A DNA stretch of 64,000 nt from Pseudaquidulcibacter saccharophilus (GTDB lineage: Bacteria > Pseudomonadota > Alphaproteobacteria > Caulobacterales > Aquidulcibacteraceae): positions 1-64,000 of the forward strand of contig NZ_JAHWUS010000003.1 of the NCBI RefSeq assembly GCF_019455445.1, read 5' to 3'. Shown one piece after another: positions 37,645-46,548 of the stretch (positions are counted from its first letter, which is position 1; the number at the start of each line of letters is the position of its first letter). The notes beneath the pieces are model-generated. The model was not told the origin of the DNA. It saw only the letters and a program-made list of their open reading frames with translations, and did no database searches. The translations under genes and the position numbers were made by a program.

Positions 37645-39639
37645 TTAAACCACCACTTGTGTTCCAAGTTCCACCACACGACCAGAAGGAATGTGGAAGA
37701 AGTCTGTCGCATTAGTTGCGTTACGTGACAAGAAAATGAACAATCTATCTTGCCATAATGGCATTCCTGAATGGGCAGATGCAACAATAGTGCGGTGACC
37801 CAAGAAGAACGAAGTTGACATGATATCAAACTTCAAACCCTGTTTACGGCACAATGTAAGTGCTTTTGGAATATTTGGGCTTTCCATGAAACCGTATTTA
37901 ACAATAACTTTGCGTACTGTTCCGGTCACATCGATAATTTCAAGCCTATCTGCTTCTGGAACACGTGGCATTTCAGCGGTTGAAACACTCAAGACAGCGA
38001 TATTTTCATGCAGTACCTTATTGTGTTTTAGGTTATGCATCAATGCCACTGGCGCAAGATCAGGGTCAGAGGTCAGGAATATTGCGGTTCCAGGTACTTT
38101 GTGAACAGGATGCGCCGCCAAATTATCAAGCAGTGTTTTTAGCGGAATTGAATCGCGGCGGGTTTTCTCGGCTAGAATTTTTGTTCCTGATGTCCATGTC
38201 CACATAATCAAGACAAGTGCCGCACCCAACACCAATGGCAACCATGCGCCATGTGGTATTTTAGGAAGCTGTGATCCAACAAAGATAAAGTCCATGCAAA
38301 GGATTGGGATAAGCAATACTGCGGCCTGCCAAGTTTTCCATTTCCAAAGCCTTGTAACAACCGGTGCAGCAAGGATTGTATCCATCAACATAGCGCCGGT
38401 AATTGCAATACCATATGCAGAAGTAAGTGCGGATGATGATTGGAATGAGAATACCAAAAGCAATACGCCAATCATCAAGAAACTGTTGATTTGTGGCACA
38501 AAGATTTGACCCGCTTGGGTTTCTGAGGTTCTCTTGATTTGCATCCTTGGCAATAGGCCAAGTTGAACCGCCTGCTGTGTTAAAGAGAATGCACCCGTAA
38601 TAACCGCTTGTGAAGCAATGATTGCCGCCAAAGTTGCTAAAATCATAATTGGCCAGAACATGCCATCAGGAACCATCATCCAGAACGGGTCTTTTGCCGC
38701 TTCTGGGTGGGAAATAACAAATGCACCTTGTCCGAGATAGTTAAGTGTCAAAGATGGTAAAACTAAGATGAACCATGCAGCACGGATTGGCCCCTTACCA
38801 AAGTGACCCATGTCGGCATAAAGCGCTTCGGCGCCAGTAACTGCTAGGAAAACACTACCTAAAACCAAGAATGCGATGAAACCATTGGAAATAAGGAATT
38901 TAATTGCGAAATATGGATTTAATGCGTGTAAAATTCGCATTTGTGGATCGTCGGCAATGTGCATAAGGCCAAGTGCGGCAAGGGTTAAGAACCAAATTGC
39001 TGTAATCGGGCCAAACCAAGAGGCAATTGCATGCGTACCTTTTGACTGTACTAAGAATAGTGCAATAAGAATGAATGCCGAAATTGGCACGATATAAATC
39101 CGTAGCATATGACCAATTGCGGGCGCTTCTTTTAAACCTTCAACAGCACCAAGTACCGAAATTGCCGGCGTAATGATGCCATCACCATAAAAGAACGCCG
39201 CACCGATGACGCCACCAATAAAAATCCATCCCGTTGGTTTTCCCATGGCCTTTTGCGCAAGCGCCATAAGTACCAATGTACCACCTTCGCCTTTGTTATC
39301 TGCGCGCATAAGGAATACAACGTATTTAAGGGTAACAATAAGCATTAATGCCCAAAATATTAGGGAAACAATGCCTATTACAGATGCCTCTAAACCAAGG
39401 TTGCCTTTTGCATGTGCCAATGATTCACGCATGGCGTAGAATGGGCTTGTACCAATGTCGCCAAAAACAACACCAATTGAACCGAGCGCGAGTGTTAAAA
39501 ACCCTGCATGTTTTAAAGGTTCATGTCCATTATTTCCATTTGAGCTTTCCAAGTTTTCTGACTTGAAATCACCGCCATTTTTAGCATCGCTTTGTTGGCT
39601 ATCTGAGCTTGTATTCAAAAGTGCCCCCTGATTACCCAT
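37645..39639 (-). CDS. kup: Low-affinity potassium transport protein Kup
   Basis: This is a proton-coupled potassium uptake permease of the KUP/HAK/KT family, 664 residues. A polar N-terminal tail of about 45 residues rich in Ser, Asn and Asp precedes the first helix. The signature LGSIGVVFGDIGTSPFYAMRE follows, and about twelve membrane helices run to near residue 470, before a C-terminal cytoplasmic domain of about 190 residues ending in ELGTQVVV. The ATG at 39639 is preferred to a TTG two codons upstream. It is a single gene. Confidence 0.95.
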   Translation of the reverse strand: MGNQGALLNTSSDSQQSDAKNGGDFKSENLESSNGNNGHEPLKHAGFLTLALGSIGVVFGDIGTSPFYAMRESLAHAKGNLGLEASVIGIVSLIFWALMLIVTLKYVVFLMRADNKGEGGTLVLMALAQKAMGKPTGWIFIGGVIGAAFFYGDGIITPAISVLGAVEGLKEAPAIGHMLRIYIVPISAFILIALFLVQSKGTHAIASWFGPITAIWFLTLAALGLMHIADDPQMRILHALNPYFAIKFLISNGFIAFLVLGSVFLAVTGAEALYADMGHFGKGPIRAAWFILVLPSLTLNYLGQGAFVISHPEAAKDPFWMMVPDGMFWPIMILATLAAIIASQAVITGAFSLTQQAVQLGLLPRMQIKRTSETQAGQIFVPQINSFLMIGVLLLVFSFQSSSALTSAYGIAITGAMLMDTILAAPVVTRLWKWKTWQAAVLLIPILCMDFIFVGSQLPKIPHGAWLPLVLGAALVLIMWTWTSGTKILAEKTRRDSIPLKTLLDNLAAHPVHKVPGTAIFLTSDPDLAPVALMHNLKHNKVLHENIAVLSVSTAEMPRVPEADRLEIIDVTGTVRKVIVKYGFMESPNIPKALTLCRKQGLKFDIMSTSFFLGHRTIVASAHSGMPLWQDRLFIFLSRNATNATDFFHIPSGRVVELGTQVVV

Positions 39640-39816
39640 AAGCAATTGAGTATTACAATTGCCGTAGTAAATTTGCGCATATTTTCAGCTATGCGAAAGT
39701 GGAGCGTTACTATTTTTATGAAAATTCTTCAAATGTTATCAACACAAAATATACTTTTTATTTTGACTGATATATATGTGTGCAAATTAAACCAATATTT
39801 TTAAAGGCAAATATTA

Positions 39817-40614
39817 ATGGCTAGTCGAAACTGTCTTATAACTGGTGCTTCTGCTGGAATTGGGCGCGAATTTGCATATCTTATGGCAGAACGCGGTTAT
39901 GACCTGATTCTTGTGGCGCGGCGCGAGGAGCGACTGCGTGAGATTGCAACCGAAGTTGCCGAAAAGTGGGGTGCTAAAACCCTGATAATCATTCAAGATT
40001 TACATAAACCATATGCTGCCGATAATATTTTAAATATTGTTGCAGAGAATAATCTTACAATTGATGCTCTTATCAATAATGCAGGCTATGGTTTGCCGGG
40101 AACTTTTTTGACAACTAAGTGGCAAGAACAACAGGATTTTTTGCAAATAATGCTTAATACCCCAACAGAGCTTTGCCATAAGGTTTTAAGTGGCATGAAA
40201 GAGCGCGGATTTGGGAGAATTATTAATATTGCATCATTGGCCGGACATTTGCCGGGGTCATTGGGGCATACATTATATACGCCTGTTAAAGCTTATATGA
40301 TAAAGATGTCGCAAAGCCTTAATCTCGAATGTCAAGGAACTGGCATACATGTAACCGCACTTTGCCCTGGTTTTACATATTCCGAATTTCACGATGTGAA
40401 TGGAACCCGTGAATTGGTATCTAAAATGCCAAAATTTATGTGGCTTGATGCCGACGTAGTTGCAGAGTTAGGTTTTAAAGCATTGGAAGAAAATCGAGCG
40501 GTTTATGTTACAGGCAAATCCAACAAAGCAATTGCAGCAATGTTTAAATTATTACCCGATAGAGTTGCCGAATATTTCGTAAAAAAGAATTCGGATAAAT
40601 TCCGCAAGATTTAA
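39817..40614 (+). CDS. Short-chain dehydrogenase/reductase
   Basis: This 265-residue SDR-fold oxidoreductase has the nucleotide-binding motif TGASAGIGREFA (about 8-19), an arginine pair in LVARREERL that suggests NADPH, NNAGYG, and a catalytic YTPVK (tyrosine and lysine) after IINIASLAG. The later LCPGFTYSEFHDV is typical of the DltE/YqjQ-like group of unknown specificity, and the C-terminal tail LLPDRVAEYFVKKN resembles those proteins. It is a single gene followed by a shared terminator. Confidence 0.88.
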   Translation: MASRNCLITGASAGIGREFAYLMAERGYDLILVARREERLREIATEVAEKWGAKTLIIIQDLHKPYAADNILNIVAENNLTIDALINNAGYGLPGTFLTTKWQEQQDFLQIMLNTPTELCHKVLSGMKERGFGRIINIASLAGHLPGSLGHTLYTPVKAYMIKMSQSLNLECQGTGIHVTALCPGFTYSEFHDVNGTRELVSKMPKFMWLDADVVAELGFKALEENRAVYVTGKSNKAIAAMFKLLPDRVAEYFVKKNSDKFRKI

Positions 40615-40616
40615 AA

Positions 40617-40640
40617 AAAGCCCTGCGTTTGCAGGGCTTT
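40617..40640. terminator. Bidirectional terminator between the SDR gene and rpmE
   Basis: AAAGCCCTGC (40617-40626) pairs perfectly with GCAGGGCTTT (40631-40640) around loop GTTT. There are A residues before and T residues after, so it can stop both convergent transcripts. Confidence 0.85.
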
Positions 40641-40679
40641 CGATTTTTCGCTGTTACGAAAATTATTATTTGACCAGGA

Positions 40680-40904
40680 TTACTTTTTAAAAAGACCGCC
40701 AAATTTGTCTTTAAAGCGTGATACGCGACCACCACGGTCAAGCAATTGTGCGTTGCCGCCAGTCCATGCAGGGTGAGAAGTCGGATCAATATCAAGGTTA
40801 AGGGTTTTACCTTCGCCGCCCATAGTTGAGCGGGTTTTGAATGTTGTACCGTCGGTCATAGTGACGGTAATAAAATCGTATTTAGGATGAATATCGGCTT
40901 TCAT
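40680..40904 (-). CDS. rpmE: 50S ribosomal protein L31
   Basis: The 74-residue L31 begins [27 protein letters not shown] and contains [10 protein letters not shown] and [15 protein letters not shown]. The zinc-binding cysteines of the C+ form are absent, so this is a zinc-independent form, common in Alphaproteobacteria. It is a single gene. Confidence 0.96.
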   Translation of the reverse strand: MKADIHPKYDFITVTMTDGTTFKTRSTMGGEGKTLNLDIDPTSHPAWTGGNAQLLDRGGRVSRFKDKFGGLFKK

Positions 40905-41024
40905 TTTATTCTCTTTTTAAAACGGGCAATATTCGCCCATATATAAACATTAAAACTTGAAGGCGCGCCATTAGCAAAGAATAGCGCGCAAGTCTAGAAG
41001 AATCTATGTAATTTGTTTAAAATA

Positions 41025-41633
41025 CTATCTTCCAATCATTTTCATGATGTCATCAAGCGGATTACCATCCTTGTCCATATCAATCATATTGGCAAGATTT
41101 CCTAAAATCCCTGCGTTACCACCAGTGTTTCCTTGAGTAACAGAATTAAGGATATCGCCGATTCCGCCACCTGCACTGTTGCCGATTGCGTTACCAAGAA
41201 TACTTCCTAGGCCGCCAGAATTAGCTTTTGATGCCATCGCCCCTGCCGCCATTGTTGCAAGAACTGGAAGCATTTGTTTCAATAAGTCAGTGCTTAGGCC
41301 CGTTTGATTTGCTGCATTTGTTGCCACTTGGCGCGAAACATCTTTAGACCCAAAAATTGCGCCCAAAATTTCATTACCTGCGGCAGTTGTGCCAGGGCGT
41401 GCAAGCTCTTCAGGATTATCACCAATTTGAACGTGGTTTTGATTTAAAACACTGCCAAGAATGTTTTCAAGTCCGCCGCTATTTGCCTGATTCTTAAAGC
41501 CACCTGCGATCATTGGGGCCAATGCCTCAATCGCGCTTTGGGATTGTGCCGGAGAAATTCCAAAACGCCCTGCAATCATTTCAACCGCTTGACCACCGCC
41601 AGCAGATAAAATTTGATCTATTAAGCCACTCAT
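41025..41633 (-). CDS. DUF937 domain protein
   Basis: The 202-residue protein starts MSGLIDQILSAGGGQAVEMIAGRFGISPAQSQSAIEALAPMIAGG, the DUF937 pattern in which short helical repeats resemble YidB-type folds. A glycine/asparagine-rich stretch follows (SKANSGGLGSILGNAIGNSAGGG), and the end is DKDGNPLDDIMKMIGR. No signal peptide or membrane helix is seen. The function of the family is unknown. It stands between rpmE and the YtpQ-like gene. Confidence 0.85.
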   Translation of the reverse strand: MSGLIDQILSAGGGQAVEMIAGRFGISPAQSQSAIEALAPMIAGGFKNQANSGGLENILGSVLNQNHVQIGDNPEELARPGTTAAGNEILGAIFGSKDVSRQVATNAANQTGLSTDLLKQMLPVLATMAAGAMASKANSGGLGSILGNAIGNSAGGGIGDILNSVTQGNTGGNAGILGNLANMIDMDKDGNPLDDIMKMIGR

Positions 41634-41728
41634 ACCTATTTCCTTTGCATCTATATTTACACATTACTAGATGTGTGCAAATAAAATGCAACATAAATCC
41701 CGTATAAAGGGATTTTTATTTCAGGTAT

Positions 41729-42640
41729 TTATTTGTTCGGTTCAATTGCGACCCATTTATCGTCTACACGAGTGTAGATTTTATTATTCAATGCGTAATA
41801 ACCATCCGCATCTTTTTTTGCGACTTCTTCGAGTTTCTTTAACGCTTCAGCATCAGATAAAGGAGCCGCAATAAATTCATCACGGTTTGGGATTGCCACG
41901 GCATAACCATCGGGATATTTTGTCTTTAGCATTTCGATTACATTATCGAGTAACATAAGACTAGGTGCAAAACCTGCCGGTACATTGGCATAATAAAGCC
42001 CATCATTATCCTTAAACTCGATTGTTTGCGCATTATCATTCATATTCTGAATTGCTTTTTTAAACGCATCGTCTTCGGTTAATGATAAATCGTGCAACCG
42101 TCCAATTGGCATAAAGGCAATTGAGGTTTTGGTATCTGCAACCACTGCCATCTCTAAATTATCGAATAATGGACGGCGTAGGACGTAGTTTGGTATTTTA
42201 TCTAATGCAGTCTGTTGTTCAAAGTCATTAAGAGCGTCAGAGGTTCTTATTACAACTTTCAAGTTTTCAGGTGTAAAGGGGTCGCCATTTGAAATTGTTT
42301 TTCTAATCGCCTTGTAAAACTTATCATATTCGTTTTGTCTATCTGTTCCACGAGTATTAAGGCGGGTACGCAAACCATCAATATTGATGGTTAGATTGCG
42401 TACGGCAACAATAACAATAACGTTGTCACCGTTTTCGGTGCTAACAACACCGCGTACTGAAGGCATTTCCATCAATACAGGTTTAATAGTGTTTTTAATG
42501 TCCTGAAAGCTTAAAGGTTCAAGATCGTTAAAGGTGCGGCGGTTGGTTGTGAAAACACCATCATCTGTTTGCTGTGCCAATGAAACTTGCGGCACAGCAG
42601 CCAGAATTGAGAAAGATAATAATAATGCTTTTCTAATCAT
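41729..42640 (-). CDS. Exported YtpQ/DUF1444-like protein
   Basis: This 303-residue protein has a signal peptide (about 1-22, ending VSLAQ). The mature part matches the DUF1444 (YtpQ) pattern: a beta strand with VVRNLTIN-like sequence, NYVLRRPLFDNLEMAVVADTKTSIAF, then PAGFAPSLMLLDNVIEMLKTKYPDGYAVAIPNRDEFIAAP, split by shorter loops. Bacillus YtpQ is cytoplasmic, so export is unusual. It follows astD in the same direction by ten bases and is probably the last gene of the AST operon, although no link to arginine is known. Confidence 0.75.
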   Translation of the reverse strand: MIRKALLLSFSILAAVPQVSLAQQTDDGVFTTNRRTFNDLEPLSFQDIKNTIKPVLMEMPSVRGVVSTENGDNVIVIVAVRNLTINIDGLRTRLNTRGTDRQNEYDKFYKAIRKTISNGDPFTPENLKVVIRTSDALNDFEQQTALDKIPNYVLRRPLFDNLEMAVVADTKTSIAFMPIGRLHDLSLTEDDAFKKAIQNMNDNAQTIEFKDNDGLYYANVPAGFAPSLMLLDNVIEMLKTKYPDGYAVAIPNRDEFIAAPLSDAEALKKLEEVAKKDADGYYALNNKIYTRVDDKWVAIEPNK

Positions 42641-42649
42641 ATTTGTCGT

Positions 42650-44107
42650 TTAATTGAAACCTGTGGCAGGAATTGGGCAAACTTTATTAGCATTTTGTTG
42701 TGCCAACGGATAGGCGCAATAATCAGCCGCATAGAATGCACTTGGGCGGCCATTTCCAGAAAGACCTGGGCCACCGAATGGTAATTCCGAACTTGCACCA
42801 GTTGTTGGACGGTTCCAATTTATAAGACCAGCACGAACATGGCTAACCACCATATCCCAAAGATTTTCATCCTCACTTACCAACCCTGCGGAAAGTCCAA
42901 AACGGGTTTTGTTGGCAAGGGTGATTGCGTCATCAATGTTTTTAACACGGAAAACCTGTGCAAATGGTGCGAATAATTCCTCATCATCGGCTGGTTTGGC
43001 ATCGGTCATATCAATCAGACCAGGCTTTACAAACGCATCGCCTAAGTCAAGAATTTCTGCTTCAATAATCGGTTTGCCGCCCAATGCTTTTAAGCCATCT
43101 TGGAATTTTAAAACATTTTGTGCCATTTGCGCACTTATAACAGGGCCAATGAAAGGCTCTGCGGCATCGTCATATTTTCCAATACGCATTTTGGCACATT
43201 TTTCTTTTACTTTTCCAAGAACCTTATCTGCAAATTCGGTATCAGGAAGGATGATGCGGCGTGCGCATGAGCATCTTTGACCACTTGTGATAAAACTTGA
43301 ATGCACAATCATATCTGCGGCAGCGTCAATATCCTCTGCATCCCAAACGATAAGTGGGTTGTTGCCACCCATTTCAAGTGCCAAAATAACTTCTGGGCGA
43401 CCACCAAATAATTTATGGATATAAGTTCCAGTGGTGGCCGAGCCGGTGAATAATACGCCATCAATGCCTTCTGCACCCAAAAGTGCCGCCCCCGTATCAC
43501 GTGCACCATTGACGATGTTTAAAACACCTTCTGGCAATCCCGCTGCGATAAATGCCTCTGCCATAATGAATGACACCATTGGTGCAAGTTCGGATGGTTT
43601 AAAAACAATGGTATTGCCCGCCAAAAGTGCCGGAACAATATGTCCATTTGGCAAGTGTCCAGGGAAGTTAAATGGCCCCAAAACCGCCATAACCCCATAT
43701 GCTTTGTGGGTCATTGCAAGATGCCCGAACGCAGTGTCTTTTTGAATTTCGCCGGTGCGTTCATTGTAACCACGCACTGAAATTCCGATTTTACCAATCA
43801 TTGCGGCGGCTTCACCTTTGGTTTCCCAAAGTGGTTTGCCGGTATCTTGGGCAAGACAAAGCGCAATTTCATCTCTACGTTTTTCAAGCTCTTTGCCATA
43901 ATTTTCAACAATGGCAATGCGTTCAGCACGTGGTTTTTGCGACCAAGTTTTAAACGCTTCACGTGCCGATTTTACAGCTTCTTTTACCTTAAACTCTGTT
44001 GCGGCATTAAAATTTGCGATTTCCTGTGATGTGGCAGGGTTTAATATTGAAACAGCCGCACCTTCACCGTCCGACCAAACGTTATTTATCAAAACAGATT
44101 TAGACAT
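42650..44107 (-). CDS. astD: N-succinylglutamate 5-semialdehyde dehydrogenase
   Basis: This enzyme of the arginine succinyltransferase pathway oxidises succinylglutamate semialdehyde to succinylglutamate with NAD+. The 485-residue aldehyde dehydrogenase has GPFNFPGHLPNGHIVPALLAGN (about 145-166), a catalytic glutamate in LALEMGGNNPLIVWD, and a catalytic cysteine in SGQRCSCARR, all as in AstD. I start at MSKSVLINNVWSDG (44107), preceded by AAGTGGAA; a longer ORF reaches 44272 but overlaps astA. astA lies 37 bases upstream in the same direction. Confidence 0.93.
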   Translation of the reverse strand: MSKSVLINNVWSDGEGAAVSILNPATSQEIANFNAATEFKVKEAVKSAREAFKTWSQKPRAERIAIVENYGKELEKRRDEIALCLAQDTGKPLWETKGEAAAMIGKIGISVRGYNERTGEIQKDTAFGHLAMTHKAYGVMAVLGPFNFPGHLPNGHIVPALLAGNTIVFKPSELAPMVSFIMAEAFIAAGLPEGVLNIVNGARDTGAALLGAEGIDGVLFTGSATTGTYIHKLFGGRPEVILALEMGGNNPLIVWDAEDIDAAADMIVHSSFITSGQRCSCARRIILPDTEFADKVLGKVKEKCAKMRIGKYDDAAEPFIGPVISAQMAQNVLKFQDGLKALGGKPIIEAEILDLGDAFVKPGLIDMTDAKPADDEELFAPFAQVFRVKNIDDAITLANKTRFGLSAGLVSEDENLWDMVVSHVRAGLINWNRPTTGASSELPFGGPGLSGNGRPSAFYAADYCAYPLAQQNANKVCPIPATGFN

Positions 44108-44144
44108 ATTTTCCACTTTTCTTAAAATTAAATCATTTGCCTGA

Positions 44145-45161
44145 TTATAAATCAAAGGCTTTGGCGCGACCCCATTCACCCTCTTGTAATTCAAGGGTTT
44201 CAAGCACATCTGGGGCGACCAAAATATGGTCGGCAGTAATATCGCAGCTTGCGAGCGTACAACGAAAATCAACTAATTTATCGTTGGAAATTAGGCATTT
44301 TTCAAGGCCGCGGGTGTCGCCAATTTTAAATGGTTTGCGTACGCTTTCACGGAAGGTTCGCGTATTTTCAAGGCGTGCCGCCAGCAATGGGCCGCCATCA
44401 AAAATATCAATTACGCCTTCAAACCGCAGACCTTCACGTTCTAGAAGGCGGCGTGCAGGGGCGCCGTCGGGGTGGGTTTCTGCAATTGCACCACGTGCGC
44501 TATCTGGTAATAAATCAATATAAATTGGGTGTTTTGGGCCAAGGTCAATAATGAATTGATTGTCCGTTAGTGCCGAGAAATTATCAGCCTCGGCAAAATC
44601 CATGCGGAAGAAAGGACGACCAACGCCTTCCCAAAATGGTGAACGGCCGTCAAGATGAACAATGCCGCGCAATTCAGAAACAACAGTATCATGGAAGCGA
44701 TTTGGGTTTGCCGCCATAAGCATAAAGCGGGATAGTGAAAGCAATTTCCCTGCACCTTCGCCGCGATGTTGTGGGTCGAGGAATAATGTACCAACCTCTG
44801 TTGCACCGGTGTAATCATTCACCATCACAAGGGTTGAAATATCAAACCTTTTGTTGGCAGCGCGTGATAATTGCCCCAATGTTGTAACGCGGAAATTAAA
44901 AAATGGCACATCACAGCCAATGTTGGTTTTAACTGCGCAACATCCAAAAACTTCATTGGTATTTGCGCGTTCGACCATAAGCAGATAATCACCGGATTCG
45001 TTTTCGGGAATTTCACCTTTAAAAGACTTTATACTTTTCTTTAGGCGTGCCTCAAGCATTGCGCGATCGTCAGGAAGGCTTGTAAAGCCTGCACCAGATA
45101 ATTTGGCAAAGCGATGGAAATCGTCAAGGTCTTCCGGTCTCGCCGGTCTTACAACAAGCAT
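44145..45161 (-). CDS. astA: Arginine N-succinyltransferase
   Basis: AstA transfers succinyl from succinyl-CoA to arginine, the first step of AST catabolism. The 338-residue product begins MLVVRPARPEDLDDFHRFAKLSGAGFTSLPDD and contains VGTLFLDPQHRGEGAGKLLSLSRF, the CoA-binding GNAT loop, and GRSPFWEGVGRPFFRMDF, all typical of AstA. It follows the M20 hydrolase gene by ten bases, so the order hydrolase-astA-astD forms an operon. Confidence 0.95.
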   Translation of the reverse strand: MLVVRPARPEDLDDFHRFAKLSGAGFTSLPDDRAMLEARLKKSIKSFKGEIPENESGDYLLMVERANTNEVFGCCAVKTNIGCDVPFFNFRVTTLGQLSRAANKRFDISTLVMVNDYTGATEVGTLFLDPQHRGEGAGKLLSLSRFMLMAANPNRFHDTVVSELRGIVHLDGRSPFWEGVGRPFFRMDFAEADNFSALTDNQFIIDLGPKHPIYIDLLPDSARGAIAETHPDGAPARRLLEREGLRFEGVIDIFDGGPLLAARLENTRTFRESVRKPFKIGDTRGLEKCLISNDKLVDFRCTLASCDITADHILVAPDVLETLELQEGEWGRAKAFDL

Positions 45162-45171
45162 TATTTTCCCT

Positions 45172-46425
45172 TTACATTAGTTTTCTTAATGCCTTGGCAT
45201 CTAGTTTGCCACTTGCATAAGCGCATAAAATTGCGGTGGTTAGTGCGGCACGTTTGCCAAAACTTGATTTTAAAACATATTCATTGGGTGAATGGATATT
45301 GCCACCCAATACCCCAAGTGTGTCAATATTCGGACAGCCTGAGGCGAATAAATTATTACCCTCACATACTCCGCCGGTATCTTTGAATTGCATTGTAATG
45401 CCCAAACCTTCGGCAATGCGGCTAATATCGCTCATAATTTGTTCTTGCGCTTTGTTTTTGGGTTTAGGAGGACGAGAAATACCGCCTTCAAGGTGGCAAT
45501 GAATTCCATTTGATGTAATTGCGGAGATGTTTTCTTTAACTACATCTACTGCCCAATCCATAGTTAATGGGCTTGGTGCGCGTATGTTAAACCGTACAAT
45601 CGCCATATCGGGAACAACATTGTTGGCAGAGCCACCATCAATTTTCCCGCAGTTAAAAGTCACACCGTGCAAATTGTCATTATTGCCTTCAAGTGCGGTA
45701 ACGAATTTTGCCGCCGCCAAAATTGCGCTTATCCCCTCGGAATGGGCGCGCCCAACATGGGCGGATTTGCCGTGAATAATAAGGGCAAAGTTTGCAGAGC
45801 CTTTGCGCGCCCCTGCCATTGAACCATCAGGCAGCGCAGGTTCATAGGTTAATCCTAAATCAGAACGTGACCCAATTTCATGAAGCAAATGCGCAGAACC
45901 CAATGAACCTATTTCTTCGTCAGGTGATAAAAGCACTTCATAGCCGATATTGTCTTTAAACTCATAATGCTCAAACGCTTTAAGGCCTTCTAGCATTACT
46001 AATATTCCGCCCTTCATATCGGCAACACCGGGGCCATTTAATTCATCAGTGTCTGAAGTGGCAACTTTTTGAAAAGGCGAATCAATTGGAAATACGGTGT
46101 CGTAATGACCAGTTAAAACAATCTGAATTGGTGCATCGGGGCGAACTTTGAGGTGGAATGAATGCCCCAAATCAACTTCTTCAATCATTCCGTTTGAAAG
46201 CACGACTTTTTCTGGATTAAGTTCTTTGCGATTTATGATGCCAGGAAGCACACTAAAAGCATCTTCAAGCAATGGTAAAAAAGATTTGATGCCCAAATAA
46301 TTGCGCGAACCAGTGTTAATATTGCACCAATTTACCAATGTTTCTTCGTAATGCGCAAAATTATTTGGCACTTTTGCGATAGTGTCGTAAATTTTTTTAT
46401 CAAATATATCGCTTAAACCGGTCAA
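45172..46425 (-). CDS. M20-family metallohydrolase in the AST operon
   Basis: This 417-residue amidohydrolase is of the M20 (carboxypeptidase G2/DapE-like) type. The metal ligands and catalytic residues are visible: LTGHYDTVF (H107, D109), GPGVADMKGG (D136), SPDEEIGS (E170/E171), then a dimerisation domain with HAGRAHSEG-like KSAHVGRAHSEG (about 220), and a final histidine in LGGNIHSPNEY. No signal peptide is seen. It heads the astA-astD operon. An AstE (succinylglutamate desuccinylase) is not in the window, and amide hydrolysis of N-succinylglutamate is chemically what an M20 enzyme does, so it may take that step; this is inference. Confidence 0.85.
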   Translation of the reverse strand: MTGLSDIFDKKIYDTIAKVPNNFAHYEETLVNWCNINTGSRNYLGIKSFLPLLEDAFSVLPGIINRKELNPEKVVLSNGMIEEVDLGHSFHLKVRPDAPIQIVLTGHYDTVFPIDSPFQKVATSDTDELNGPGVADMKGGILVMLEGLKAFEHYEFKDNIGYEVLLSPDEEIGSLGSAHLLHEIGSRSDLGLTYEPALPDGSMAGARKGSANFALIIHGKSAHVGRAHSEGISAILAAAKFVTALEGNNDNLHGVTFNCGKIDGGSANNVVPDMAIVRFNIRAPSPLTMDWAVDVVKENISAITSNGIHCHLEGGISRPPKPKNKAQEQIMSDISRIAEGLGITMQFKDTGGVCEGNNLFASGCPNIDTLGVLGGNIHSPNEYVLKSSFGKRAALTTAILCAYASGKLDAKALRKLM

Positions 46426-46486
46426 ATCATGCCTCAGATTTTGCCAAAAGAAAATGATATAACAATTTTTTATCTATTTCCACAAC

Positions 46487-46527
46487 CCCGTCTTTAAATT
46501 TACTCACATCAGCATTAAAGAGGCGGG
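46487..46527 (+). promoter_or_regulatory. Leader stem-loop before the Leu/Glu dehydrogenase gene
   Basis: CCCGTCTTTAA (46487-46497) pairs with TTAAAGA-GG-CGGG (46515-46527) with a two-base bulge, giving eleven paired positions and a 17-base loop. It ends about 20 bases before the start codon and could control translation or termination. No T run follows. Its role is unknown. Confidence 0.45.
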
Positions 46528-46548
46528 ATTGTTTTATATGGGAAAATT

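Noticed and set aside
44107-44272. Extended N-terminus of AstD up to 44272
   Set aside because: The extension overlaps the 3' end of astA and shows no aldehyde dehydrogenase similarity; MSKSVLINNVW with its ribosome-binding site at 44107 is the expected start.
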